The notes under the pieces: generated by a model | Told to the model about the DNA's origin: nothing | What the model saw: only the letters and a program-made list of their open reading frames with translations | Databases searched by the model: none | Made by a program: the position numbers and the translations under genes | Part shown: piece after piece, positions 8,860 through 17,705 of the stretch | Position numbering within the stretch: position 1 is the stretch's first letter | Layout: each line of letters starts with the position of its first letter | Source: Paenibacillus sp. SC116 | GTDB taxonomy: Bacteria; Bacillota; Bacilli; Paenibacillales; Paenibacillaceae | NCBI RefSeq assembly: GCF_024733555.1 | Contig: NZ_JANIOF010000001.1 | Location: 1,822,856 to 1,886,855 of the forward strand | DNA: 64,000 nucleotides | Direction: 5' to 3'

Positions 8860-9738
8860 CTAAATATTTTTCTGATACTTATTACGAAGCATAATCGCTG
8901 CCACATTCATAATAACGAGCATAATCATCAACACGATAATTCCTGATGCCGCCAAGTCTTGGAACGCTTCTTGTGGACGAGCAATCCAGTTGTAAATTTG
9001 AATCGGCATAACGGTAAACGTATCGAACAAGCTCTCTGGCAAGAAAGCAACATACGTTGCCGCACCGATAATAATAAGCGGTGCCGTTTCACCAATCGCA
9101 CGTGACAAGGCTAGAATAACACCCGTCATAATCGCAGAGATCGATGAAGGAAGTACAGAGCGCGATACCGTTTGCCATTTCGTTGCCCCAAGTGCGAACG
9201 AAGCATCGCGACGAGCTCTCGGTACTGCACGTATCGCTTCTTGAGAAGCTACGATAATAATCGGCAGTACGAGCAATGTCATCGTCAATGCACCGGATAG
9301 TAAGCTTCGTTCTAATCCGAATGTACGAACGAAAATAGCTAGACCTAGAATACCGTAAACGATGGAAGGAACACCTGCCAACGTACTAATGTTCAATTGA
9401 ATCAATCGCGTGAAGCGATTTTTCGGTGCATATTCTTCAAGATAAATCGCTGCTCCTACGCCAAGTACGAACGATATAGGAGCCATTAAGCAAAGCATAT
9501 ATAACGATCCAACAATCGCGGATTTCATCCCTGAAGCAGATGCTCTACGAGATGGATAATTCGTAAACAGATCTGGATTTAGTCGAGCTATCCCGTCTGT
9601 AATAATCGTGATAATAAGGGCAGACAAGGCTACGATACCGAACATCGTAGCGGCTAAGAACAAGATTCGCCATATAAGGTCCGCACGGCGTCGTCCGCTT
9701 ATTTGCTGACGGTTCGCATCTTGAAATAGATTGTTCAT
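8860..9738 (-). CDS. pstA: Phosphate ABC transporter permease PstA
   Basis: The 292-residue protein has six predicted transmembrane helices. The cytoplasmic EAA-type coupling loop is seen in EAIRAVPRARRDASFALGAT, and GVPSIVYGILGLAIFV is typical of PstA. It forms the membrane channel with PstC. The ATG lies two bases after the pstC stop and is preceded by GGAGTACTAAGC, so translation is likely coupled. Confidence 0.95.
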   Translation of the reverse strand: MNNLFQDANRQQISGRRRADLIWRILFLAATMFGIVALSALIITIITDGIARLNPDLFTNYPSRRASASGMKSAIVGSLYMLCLMAPISFVLGVGAAIYLEEYAPKNRFTRLIQLNISTLAGVPSIVYGILGLAIFVRTFGLERSLLSGALTMTLLVLPIIIVASQEAIRAVPRARRDASFALGATKWQTVSRSVLPSSISAIMTGVILALSRAIGETAPLIIIGAATYVAFLPESLFDTFTVMPIQIYNWIARPQEAFQDLAASGIIVLMIMLVIMNVAAIMLRNKYQKNI

Positions 9739-9740
9739 GC

Positions 9741-10667
9741 TTAGTACTCCTCTCTAAACCGTCTCGATACGTACTGAGCAAGCATGTTGAGCAACAGTGT
9801 AATGACGAACAACGTCATACCTACAGCAAAGATTGTGCCGTATTCCACCGATCCGTGCGGAATATCTCCCATACTTACTTGAACGATATACGCGGTCATC
9901 GTCTGAATGCTTTCCAATGGGTTGGCAGTCAGATTCGGAGTCGACCCCGCTGCAACCGTAACGATCATCGTCTCACCAATCGCACGTGAGAAAGCAAGTA
10001 CGAAGGATGCAACGATACCGGATAATGCCGCAGGTACAACAATTTTAGTTGCTACTTCAAAGCGAGTTGCTCCTAATGCATAAGCACCGTTTCGCAAGCT
10101 GTCTGGAACTGCTGACATCGCATCTTCACTCAAAGAGGAGATCATCGGGATAATCATAATACCGACGACGATACCTGCACTTAATGCATTAAACACTCCT
10201 GTGTCAGGGAAGATCGAACGAACAATTGGCGTAATAAAGGTTAACGCGAAATATCCGTAAACGATAGTCGGAACACCAGCCAACACTTCTAGAATTGGCT
10301 TTACAATTTTACGAACACGTCTGCTTGCATATTCACTGAGATAAATGGCACTAGCCAAACCAATCGGTACTGCAACTAAGATAGCGATAATAGTAATCAG
10401 CATCGTACCGCTAAGCAATGGCCAAATTCCGAATGACTTCGGATTGATCAATGGTGACCACTTAAGAGATCCGAAGAAGTCTTGTATAGGGACAATTCTA
10501 AAGAAGCTGATCGTTTCACTAAGTAACGTATACACGATTCCAATCGTCGTCAATACAGATACCGACGCACAAAGGAATAATAATACAGGCATGATTTTGT
10601 CTGCGATACTCGTCTTTCCCTTTGTAAGATCTAGACGAGCAGACGATTTAGGTGGTTGTTGGTTCAT
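9741..10667 (-). CDS. pstC: Phosphate ABC transporter permease PstC
   Basis: The 308-residue inner-membrane permease has six transmembrane segments. Its family motifs are [17 protein letters not shown] and the coupling loop [21 protein letters not shown] hydrophilic N-terminus of about 25 residues precedes the first helix. Start and stop are tightly spaced with pstA; 108 bases separate it from pstS, a gap typical of uneven expression of the binding protein and permeases. Confidence 0.95.
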   Translation of the reverse strand: MNQQPPKSSARLDLTKGKTSIADKIMPVLLFLCASVSVLTTIGIVYTLLSETISFFRIVPIQDFFGSLKWSPLINPKSFGIWPLLSGTMLITIIAILVAVPIGLASAIYLSEYASRRVRKIVKPILEVLAGVPTIVYGYFALTFITPIVRSIFPDTGVFNALSAGIVVGIMIIPMISSLSEDAMSAVPDSLRNGAYALGATRFEVATKIVVPAALSGIVASFVLAFSRAIGETMIVTVAAGSTPNLTANPLESIQTMTAYIVQVSMGDIPHGSVEYGTIFAVGMTLFVITLLLNMLAQYVSRRFREEY

Positions 10668-10775
10668 TAGACCCAGCCTTTCTCGAATGATTCCTTGATA
10701 TGCATGTAAGGATGCCCCAGCGAATAGCTAGAACATCCATCACATGAAGAGTGGAATATAGAGGGCTGCTTCTGC

Positions 10776-11738
10776 TTATTTAAGCTTCGCTATCTCTTTA
10801 TCCATTTCTGCTTGTGGCAATGCAATATAGCCAACCTCTTGTGCCAATTCACCAATCGTATTCAAGTAGAATTCCATAAATGCTTTAACCTCAGGCTTTT
10901 CTTGCAGCATGCCTTTGTCCACATAGACGAACAATGGGCGAGACAGAGGTTCATAGGAGCCGTCTTGAACCGTTTCATACGTTGGTGCAATTGCGCCTTT
11001 ACCATTATCAATCGGAACAGCTTTCAACTTATCTTTGTTCTCTTCAAAATAAGCGAATCCGAAGTAGCCGATTGCGTTCTTATCACCAGCAACACCTTGT
11101 ACAAGGTTGTTGTCATCTTCAGAGAATGTAACTTGCTCATCGTTACGGCTTGCTTGCGCTTCACCGTTAATCGTTTCTGTAAAGTAATCAAATGTACCAG
11201 AGTCTGCGCCTGGAGAATAAATCTTAATCTTTTCATTCGGCCAGCCTGCACGAACATCAGCCCATGTCTTCACTTTGCTGCCTGGTTCGAAGATAGCTTT
11301 CAACTCAGCAACTGTCAATTTATCAACCCAATCATTGTCCTTGCTCACGATAACGGACAAACCGTCGTACGCAACACTTAGTTCGATTGGTTCTATACCA
11401 TTTGTAGTAGCCAATTCTTTTTCTTTATCTTTCATGTGACGAGAAGCGTTAGCGATTGGGATCTCCCCGTTGGCAAAGCGCTTGAAACCGCCGCCTGTAC
11501 CAGAAACACCAACTGCGATACGAACATCAGGATTTTCACGGTTGAACTCTTCCGCTATTGCCTCTGTCAACGGATACACCGTACTTGAACCATCAATATC
11601 AAGTTTCCCTGTCATGCTTGATGCTGCATTTCCGCCTTCTCCACCTGTGGAGCTTGTGCCTCCCCCGCATGCTGTGACAACCAGTGCAAGCACCATAATC
11701 AGAGTTAACATTACAAAGCGTTTGTTGCGTGTGTTCAA
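10776..11738 (-). CDS. pstS: Phosphate-binding lipoprotein PstS
   Basis: The 320-residue precursor has a lipoprotein signal peptide with lipobox LVVTAC (lipidated Cys24) and a Gly/Ser-rich tether. The phosphate-binding domain contains [29 protein letters not shown] and [12 protein letters not shown], whose serines, threonine and arginine coordinate phosphate in this family. The start is the TTG at 11738-11736 behind GGAGAGG. It is the first gene of the pst operon and lies directly downstream of a four-repeat Pho box, so induction by phosphorylated PhoP under phosphate starvation is expected. Confidence 0.96.
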   Translation of the reverse strand: MNTRNKRFVMLTLIMVLALVVTACGGGTSSTGGEGGNAASSMTGKLDIDGSSTVYPLTEAIAEEFNRENPDVRIAVGVSGTGGGFKRFANGEIPIANASRHMKDKEKELATTNGIEPIELSVAYDGLSVIVSKDNDWVDKLTVAELKAIFEPGSKVKTWADVRAGWPNEKIKIYSPGADSGTFDYFTETINGEAQASRNDEQVTFSEDDNNLVQGVAGDKNAIGYFGFAYFEENKDKLKAVPIDNGKGAIAPTYETVQDGSYEPLSRPLFVYVDKGMLQEKPEVKAFMEFYLNTIGELAQEVGYIALPQAEMDKEIAKLK

Positions 11739-11799
11739 AACAATCCCTCTCCTTCAACGGACATGAAGTTTATTAGTTATTTCTCTCTTGCTCATTTGT

Positions 11800-11826
11800 A
11801 GTGTACCGCCCAATTGTTAATTTCAA
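11800..11826 (-). promoter_or_regulatory. Predicted pstS promoter
   Basis: On the minus strand, TTGAAA (11821-11826) and TACACT (11800-11805) are separated by 15 bases, upstream of the pstS TTG. The -35 overlaps the Pho box, as expected for a PhoP-activated promoter with a weak core. Confidence 0.55.
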
Positions 11827-11853
11827 TTATTTTATTTGTTAACGCAATGTAAA
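11815..11853 (-). promoter_or_regulatory. Pho box: four PhoP-binding 6-mers at 11-bp period
   Basis: Read on the minus strand, TTTACA (11848-11853), TTAACA (11837-11842), AATAAT (11826-11831) and TTAACA (11815-11820) start exactly 11 bases apart. Three match the known Bacillus PhoP consensus TT(A/T/C)A(C/T)A and one is degenerate. Four direct repeats on one helix face is the arrangement that binds PhoP dimers in tandem. They lie 77-115 bases upstream of the pstS start. This is also the only recognised content of the 11739-12064 gap. Confidence 0.8.
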
Positions 11854-12064
11854 ATCTGAAAACATTTACGCAAAATCCACATTACAACTATCGTTCCATT
11901 ACGTTTGGACATGCTATTCACATAAAATAGTGCATAATTTCCAACAGATATGCAGATATTGGTTGTATTGCAAATCCATCTGGATTGCCTTAGCATACCC
12001 AGCTACCACCTTTTTGAATGAACTGCCTTATGAATTGGAATAAATACGAAAGTAGTGAACATGG

Positions 12065-12181
12065 ATGACCTCTAACGAACATACGAATCGCATCAGCAAG
12101 CAGGAACGTTGGCTTATCATATTGAGCTTTTGTGTAGGCGTTATTATGCTGCTGTCATTTATCCGCCGCTTTTTCACATAA
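12065..12181 (+). CDS. Possible small single-pass membrane protein (38 aa), unconfirmed
   Basis: An ATG-to-TAA reading frame of 38 codons encodes a hydrophilic, charged N-terminus (TSNEHTNRISKQERW), one hydrophobic stretch (LIILSFCVGVIMLLSFI) and a basic tail (RRFFT). This is a sensible inside/membrane layout obeying the positive-inside rule. Against it, no clear Shine-Dalgarno precedes the ATG and the frame is short enough to be chance. It ends 69 bases before cydA on the same strand, so it could belong to the cyd transcript or be part of its leader. Confidence 0.35.
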   Translation: MTSNEHTNRISKQERWLIILSFCVGVIMLLSFIRRFFT

Positions 12182-12197
12182 CTTACAAATAGTAAGT
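12181..12197 (+). promoter_or_regulatory. Operator-like inverted repeat upstream of cydA
   Basis: ACTTAC and GTAAGT form a perfect 6-base inverted repeat with a 5-base spacer, 54 bases before the cydA ATG. It is not an obvious match to a Rex or Fnr site that I can recall. The role is inference. Confidence 0.3.
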
Positions 12198-12250
12198 AGT
12201 GATTACGACTTAATTACATAGTTAGTTTCATCAAGAAGGAGTGAACATTA

Positions 12251-13618
12251 ATGCATAATTATGACCCTGTCATATACAGCCGATTATTGACGGGACTTAC
12301 ACTAGGTGTCCATATTGTCTACGCCACTATCGGTGTAGGTGTGCCGTTAATGATTGCATTAGCAGAATGGATCGGCATTAAGCGAAATGACACCTATTAT
12401 TTGCTCATGGCGCGGCGCTGGGCTCGCGGCTATACAATAACGGTAGCCGTAGGTGTAGTTACCGGTACTGCAATAGGACTTCAATTAAGTTTGCTATGGC
12501 CCAACTTTATGCGAGTTGCTGGACAAGCCATTGCACTTCCCTTATTTCTCGAAACATTCGCCTTCTTCATCGAAGCGATCTTTCTAGGTATTTATTTGTA
12601 CACATGGGACAGATTCAAAAATCGTATGCTGCATTTTCTGCTGCTGCTGCCCATCGTTCTCGGCGCATCGATGTCTGCCTTTTTCATCACTTCGATGAAT
12701 GCCTTTATGAATACGCCGCAAGGCTTTGATATGGTCAATGGAAAAATGATAAATATCGATCCGCTTGTTGCGATGTTCAACCCAGCTATGCCTACTAAGG
12801 TGGCACATGTTCTGACCACCGCCTATGTAACAGCTGCGTTCATTCTCGCAGCAATCGCTGCCTTTGCCTTGCTTAGAGGCCGCAATCATGTCTATCACAA
12901 GAAAGCTTTGCGCTTAACGATGATGGCTGCGCTTATTTTCTCGCTCGCATCAACGGCGATAGGTGATTTATCGGGGAAGTTTCTGCATGAGTATCAACCA
13001 GCAAAGCTAGCAGCAGCCGAGTGGCATTTTGAAACGTCAGACAAAGCAGAGCTGATCGTAGGTGGCGTACTGACAGACAATCACGAAGTCAAATATGCTT
13101 TCAAAATTCCATATGCGCTCAGCATACTAGCTGGCAGTTCTCCATACACAGTCGTTAAAGGGCTGAATGAAGTTCCTAGAGAGGAATGGCCGCCTTTGCG
13201 TGCGTCCCACTATTTATTTGATGGGATGGTGTTCTTTGGTGTATACATTACAATCGTAGCCTTGTGGCATGTGCTTGCGCATTGGCGAAGACGCAAAAAA
13301 GGTACAACGAAAAAACCTTTGAATCGAGGATTGCTCGTTGCCATTCTGCTCGGAGCTCCCGCTGCGATGTTAGCGATTGAGTTCGGTTGGATTTTTTCGG
13401 AAATTGCACGACAACCGTGGATATTATGGGGATATATGAAAGTATCTCAAGGGGCCACAACAGCTCTTTATGTAGACAGAATGTTGTGGGTGTTTGCTGG
13501 GCTGTATGTCCTGCTGTCAGTGACCTGCATCTATGTATTAATTAAGATGTTCAAAAACAATCCGATCGAAGCAGAGTTTATTGCCCGGGGAATGAAAGAA
13601 GGAGATGTGAAACGATGA
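12251..13618 (+). CDS. cydA: Cytochrome bd oxidase subunit I
   Basis: The 455-residue polytopic membrane protein carries the haem ligands and quinol site of the bd-type terminal oxidase. Visible landmarks are the N-terminal haem-ligand helix (SRLLTGLTLGVHIVYATIG), the HVLTTAYVTAAF helix and the conserved FGWIFSEIARQPWILWG near the C-terminus. The length is that of the short Q-loop type found in Firmicutes rather than the E. coli form (about 520). AAGGAG precedes the ATG. Its last four bases overlap cydB (ATGA). It could equally be named after the related B. subtilis YthA. Confidence 0.93.
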   Translation: MHNYDPVIYSRLLTGLTLGVHIVYATIGVGVPLMIALAEWIGIKRNDTYYLLMARRWARGYTITVAVGVVTGTAIGLQLSLLWPNFMRVAGQAIALPLFLETFAFFIEAIFLGIYLYTWDRFKNRMLHFLLLLPIVLGASMSAFFITSMNAFMNTPQGFDMVNGKMINIDPLVAMFNPAMPTKVAHVLTTAYVTAAFILAAIAAFALLRGRNHVYHKKALRLTMMAALIFSLASTAIGDLSGKFLHEYQPAKLAAAEWHFETSDKAELIVGGVLTDNHEVKYAFKIPYALSILAGSSPYTVVKGLNEVPREEWPPLRASHYLFDGMVFFGVYITIVALWHVLAHWRRRKKGTTKKPLNRGLLVAILLGAPAAMLAIEFGWIFSEIARQPWILWGYMKVSQGATTALYVDRMLWVFAGLYVLLSVTCIYVLIKMFKNNPIEAEFIARGMKEGDVKR

Positions 13619-14643
13619 GTTACGAATTAATTGGGATTACGGTTCTATGGCTCTTCCTCTTCTTTTACCTCCTTCTAGGATCGATTGATTTTGGTGCAGG
13701 ATTTTTTAGCTACTACAGCTTATTAACAGGTCAACGCCACATCATTAATAACATTATCGAACGTTACCTCGCCCCCATGTGGGAATTAACAAACGTGTTT
13801 CTTATTTTCTTTGTTGTTGGTCTGGTCGGTTTCTTCCCAGACTCGGCTTATTATTACGGAACAGCATTGCTCATTCCCGGCAGCCTCGGAATTATTTTGA
13901 TTGCCATCCGAGGATCATACTATGCGTTTAGCATGTATGGGTCCCGCAACAATCGGGTATTTATGCTGTTGTATGGATTAAGTGGGCTGCTTATACCTGC
14001 TGCATTATCAACGGTACTGACCATTTCCGAAGGTGGTTATATTTTTGTTGAGAATGGCATCGTTAACTTCCATTTCACCAACCTGTTTACAGATGTATAT
14101 CCTTATGCAGTTATTATCCTCGCGCTCGTCAGTGTGTTGTATATTTCGGCGATGTTCTTGACTTACTACGCCGATCGAGCACAAGATAAGCCCGCTCTGG
14201 AAATCGTACGCAAGTATGCCCTGTCTTGGTCACTGCCAACGATAATTGCAAGCCTGTTCGTCTTCTATGCCATTCAGGGACATAATATTGAGCACTATAA
14301 TAATATGGTTGCAAATGGATGGATGTTCGCTCTATCGTTTCTCTTCTTCGTGGTTGCCGTTTACTGCGTATGGCGTCGGCGTCTTTACGGTGTGTCGTTC
14401 ATTGCTGTTATTTTGCAATTTGGATTCGCATGGTTCGGCTATGGCAAAGCCCATTTACCCTACTTGCTCTATCCATACTTAACGATCGAAGAACATTTTA
14501 CAAATGCGACAATGGGCGCTACGTTAGTGACCGTGTTTATGTTGGGCTTGCTCTTTCTTATCCCGTCTCTATACTTGCTGCTGCGATTGTTCCTATTCGA
14601 CACCAACTACGTTAAAGGCAAGCATAGCAAGCCAAAATATTAG
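13615..14643 (+). CDS. cydB: Cytochrome bd oxidase subunit II
   Basis: The 342-residue membrane protein has about nine transmembrane helices and the family signature LLGSIDFGAGFF near the N-terminus, followed by RYLAPMWELTNVFLIFF. It pairs with CydA to form the heterodimer that reduces oxygen to water with quinol electrons without pumping protons. ATGA overlap with cydA indicates coupling. A GAAGGGAG overlapping its stop serves the next small ORF. Confidence 0.92.
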   Translation: MSYELIGITVLWLFLFFYLLLGSIDFGAGFFSYYSLLTGQRHIINNIIERYLAPMWELTNVFLIFFVVGLVGFFPDSAYYYGTALLIPGSLGIILIAIRGSYYAFSMYGSRNNRVFMLLYGLSGLLIPAALSTVLTISEGGYIFVENGIVNFHFTNLFTDVYPYAVIILALVSVLYISAMFLTYYADRAQDKPALEIVRKYALSWSLPTIIASLFVFYAIQGHNIEHYNNMVANGWMFALSFLFFVVAVYCVWRRRLYGVSFIAVILQFGFAWFGYGKAHLPYLLYPYLTIEEHFTNATMGATLVTVFMLGLLFLIPSLYLLLRLFLFDTNYVKGKHSKPKY

Positions 14644-14660
14644 AAGGGAGCAACCTGCTC

Positions 14661-14765
14661 GTGACTGTGTTTCTTATTTTCTTCCTTCCTTTGATTATTG
14701 TCGTACTTTCCATTGTGGCTGTTTTTACTTGGGGAGCGATGGCAAGTACAAAAGAAGATGCATAA
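14661..14765 (+). CDS. cydS: CydS-like small subunit of cytochrome bd oxidase (34 aa)
   Basis: A GTG-to-TAA frame of 34 codons immediately after cydB encodes one hydrophobic helix (VFLIFFLPLIIVVLSIVAVF), then TWGAMASTKEDA. Size, position third in the operon, a proline near the start of the helix and the single-helix topology match CydS, the 33-residue third subunit seen in the Geobacillus bd oxidase structure. A GAAGGGAG at 14642-14649 lies 11 bases before the GTG. A terminator follows. Orthology is inferred from context and topology, not from alignment. Confidence 0.7.
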   Translation: MTVFLIFFLPLIIVVLSIVAVFTWGAMASTKEDA

Positions 14766-14826
14766 TGTTCATTGGACATAAATGTTAGATAGTAAAATGA
14801 CTCAGATGTATACCACTAATACAAAG

Positions 14827-14868
14827 AAAAGAGCATCCTTCTATCACATTGGATAAAGGGATGCTCTC
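14827..14868. terminator. Bidirectional terminator between cydABS and phoP
   Basis: AAAGAGCATCC and GGGATGCTCTCTTT pair across a 17-base centre that also pairs partly (CTATC/GATA). T-rich tracts follow on both strands. It serves the convergent cyd and phoR-phoP transcripts. Confidence 0.8.
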
Positions 14869-14975
14869 TTTTATGAATCATTTTATGATACGCTTGTCCT
14901 ACGCTGCCGTTTACATCATTTCTAAATTAGAATAGATTCATGCAGACATATGACACCGATATAAAACACTATAAA

Positions 14976-15701
14976 TTATGACGAAGATGTCTTACTTACA
15001 ACCAACTTGTACCCTACGCCTCTTATGGCGTCAATATGCACCGATTGCTGATTAAGCTCTAACTTCTTTCGCAATGAGCTAACATGAACATCCACTGTAC
15101 GTTGACCACCGATATAATCAAATCCCCATACTTGGTTCATCAGCTCATCACGGGTTATGACAGTCCCAGGTCGTTTAGCCATATGCAGCAGTACTTCAAA
15201 CTCCTTAGGACGCAGTGATATTCCTTCTCCCATTAACGTAACCTCATATTTGTCAGGGAATATATGAAGTTCTCCAAGCTTAATGCCTGTATTGATAGGC
15301 TCATCGATTGCTTCAAGTGTCATACCGTCTGCGGAAGTGCGGCGCAGTACTGCACCTACACGAGCCAGCAATTCAGCTACTCCGAATGGCTTCGTAATAT
15401 AATCATCCGCACCATATTTGAGTCCTTGTACGACTTCTTCTTCCGCATTGCGAGCTGTCAAAATAATAATCGGTGTAGCCACCTTCGCTTGACGAAGCTT
15501 CTGCAACACTTCGAATCCGTTCATACCTGGAAGCATAATATCAAGTACAATGAGCTCGAATGGTTCATTCAAGGCCATCTGAAGTCCATCACGGCCATTA
15601 TCAACAAGTGTTGTCTTGTACCCTTCTTGGGTCAAATTATAAGATAGGAGCCGCGCCAAAGTAGGCTCATCTTCCACGACTAATACTTTTGGTTCCGACA
15701 T
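14976..15701 (-). CDS. phoP: Phosphate-regulon response regulator PhoP
   Basis: The 241-residue OmpR-type regulator has a receiver domain with acidic pair D11/E12, phosphoacceptor D54 (IVLDIMLPGMNG) and the KPF lysine. The C-terminal winged helix contains LRPKEFEVLLHMAKRPG and GQRTVDVHVSSLRKKL. The ATG at 15701 follows GGAGG; earlier in-frame ATGs lack a ribosome binding site. It is placed 96 bases downstream of phoR. Assignment to Pho control rests on neighbouring pst genes, synteny with mdh and polA, and family resemblance; other OmpR members cannot be fully excluded. Confidence 0.9.
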   Translation of the reverse strand: MSEPKVLVVEDEPTLARLLSYNLTQEGYKTTLVDNGRDGLQMALNEPFELIVLDIMLPGMNGFEVLQKLRQAKVATPIIILTARNAEEEVVQGLKYGADDYITKPFGVAELLARVGAVLRRTSADGMTLEAIDEPINTGIKLGELHIFPDKYEVTLMGEGISLRPKEFEVLLHMAKRPGTVITRDELMNQVWGFDYIGGQRTVDVHVSSLRKKLELNQQSVHIDAIRGVGYKLVVSKTSSS

Positions 15702-15797
15702 GTTCTCCTCCATGTTACCAATAGGAATCACCATTCCATCTATATTGCTATCCTATCACATTCTATTGTGGATGCATAACCTCTTATCCCATCCAAA

Positions 15798-17621
15798 TTA
15801 TTCGAAATCAATAGGAACGTCTTGAATGATCGGCAGTGTAATTGTAAAGGTAGTGCCTACACCAACCTCACTCTCAACTTTTAGCGTCCCTCGATGTGAC
15901 TCTACAAGATGCTTCACGATAGACAAACCTAGTCCCGTGCCTCCTGAGCTGCGGGAACGAGCCTTGTCTACCCGATAGAATCGTTCGAAAATACGAGGCA
16001 GATCTTTCTTCGGAATGCCAATACCCGTATCGGTAATCGAAATCTCAATTTGCTCATCGGGCTCACTATCGTTAAAGGCATCAACAAGTATCGGCTTGGC
16101 ACTAAGCTTCACTTTACCTCCCTCAGGCGTATAGTTAATGGCATTGGACAATAGGTTCAACACAATTTGACGCAGCCTGTCTTCATCAGCCTCGATAAAC
16201 AAGTCATCGGTTACTTGCAGCGTAATTTCAATTTCTTTGCGATCTGCATTTTTTTCCAATATGTGAACAGTCTGTTCCAATAAACTCGGTAGGTGTACCG
16301 GTGAGTACTGCATCGGCACTTGTCGTGACTGAATCTTGGACAGCTCCAGTAAATCTCCAATTAATCGATTCAAGCGTTCACTTTCATCATGAATAATTTG
16401 CACAAAGGAATGAGCCGTCTCAGCATCCTGAATTGCCCCATTCAGCAGTGTCTCAGCAAAGCCCTTGACAGCAGCAATCGGTGTCTTTAATTCATGGGAA
16501 ACGTTAGCGACGAATTCACTTCTCATTCGTTCAAGTCGACGCAGTTCGGATAAATCTTGCATCATCAATAGCAAGCCTGCCCATTCCTCATCCGTATAAT
16601 AAACAGGCACAGCGTGAATATCCAATAGTCTCTCTTCTGGATAATACACTGTCGTTTCGTGCTGAACGTAGTTGCGATACATCATGACTTCCGAAATAAT
16701 GACCTGTAGCTCACTTGGAATTCGAATGTCCGTGTAGTTCTTCCCTAGACATTCTTTACATGACAATCCGAATAGCTGCTCTGCTTTACCATTCATTAAG
16801 CCAACCTTACCGTTCGCATCTATCATAACTATGCCATTCATCATATGGTCAAGTACGCTTCGCAAGCGGCTTTCATTTTCACGGATTTCATCCACCTGCT
16901 CCTCCAAGCTATCCGCCATTGCATTAATAGCGGAGCCCAGCTGTCCAAGCTCGTCCTTCCCAGTTGCTTCTACCCGTGCTGAATAATCCCGCTTCGCAAT
17001 GCGCAAAGCAACTCGCGTCATATTCTCCATCGGACGGGTAAGTTTATACGCAATTCGGTAACTGACTATAGCCGCCGCTAAGAACAGGCCAGCTAAGCCA
17101 ATTACTAAATACTCAAGAAACTGACGAACACCCGCTTCTACTTCAGCGAGACCTTTGGCTAAACGAACATATCCTTCAAACTTACCAGGATGTTGAATTG
17201 GACCTGCGACATAAAGCATATTTTCGTTTAACGTGTTGCTAAATCGAGTGATAGAGCCGAAGTATCCATTGGCAGCTTGTTGAATCTCTTCCCTCTGCAA
17301 ATGATTGTCCATCGAACTTACATCATAATTAGAGTCTCCCGTTACGGTTCCATCTGACAGCACAAAAGTTACCCTTGTATCTGTCGCTTCTTGTAATGCT
17401 TTCGCCCATGTTGTATAGTACGCGCTTCTGTCCTCAGCAGAATCAAATGAGCGCCATTCGAGCATCGTATCAAGCATTTTAATTTCCTGTACCATCGTCT
17501 GTTCCAATTGCTCAATATGGCTGTTTTTAAAGGAATAAGCCATATAAATTCCGGCAACCAGCACAGATAAACCGACCATAAGTACATAAGTTAACGTTAA
17601 TCGATTGCGAAATCTTGACAT
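15798..17621 (-). CDS. phoR: Phosphate-regulon sensor histidine kinase PhoR (PnpS type)
   Basis: The 607-residue membrane kinase has TM1 (about 9-30), an extracytoplasmic PAS-like sensor (about 31-170), TM2 (about 172-192), HAMP, a cytoplasmic PAS domain (from about 250), a HisKA box with phospho-accepting His376 (FVANVSHELKTPIAAVKGF) and a HATPase domain (NLLSNAINYTPEGG; ITDTGIGIPKKDLPRIFERF; GGTGLGLSIVKHLV). The ATG at 17621 follows GGAG; a 17-codon upstream extension is not favoured. It is transcribed before phoP, the reverse of the usual phoP-phoR order. Confidence 0.9.
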   Translation of the reverse strand: MSRFRNRLTLTYVLMVGLSVLVAGIYMAYSFKNSHIEQLEQTMVQEIKMLDTMLEWRSFDSAEDRSAYYTTWAKALQEATDTRVTFVLSDGTVTGDSNYDVSSMDNHLQREEIQQAANGYFGSITRFSNTLNENMLYVAGPIQHPGKFEGYVRLAKGLAEVEAGVRQFLEYLVIGLAGLFLAAAIVSYRIAYKLTRPMENMTRVALRIAKRDYSARVEATGKDELGQLGSAINAMADSLEEQVDEIRENESRLRSVLDHMMNGIVMIDANGKVGLMNGKAEQLFGLSCKECLGKNYTDIRIPSELQVIISEVMMYRNYVQHETTVYYPEERLLDIHAVPVYYTDEEWAGLLLMMQDLSELRRLERMRSEFVANVSHELKTPIAAVKGFAETLLNGAIQDAETAHSFVQIIHDESERLNRLIGDLLELSKIQSRQVPMQYSPVHLPSLLEQTVHILEKNADRKEIEITLQVTDDLFIEADEDRLRQIVLNLLSNAINYTPEGGKVKLSAKPILVDAFNDSEPDEQIEISITDTGIGIPKKDLPRIFERFYRVDKARSRSSGGTGLGLSIVKHLVESHRGTLKVESEVGVGTTFTITLPIIQDVPIDFE

Positions 17622-17705
17622 ACGTATACGCTCCATCTTCCATTCATTGTTGTTCAAATATCTATTCATCAATCGAACAACGTTTCCTCTATATCCTAGC
17701 TTGTA

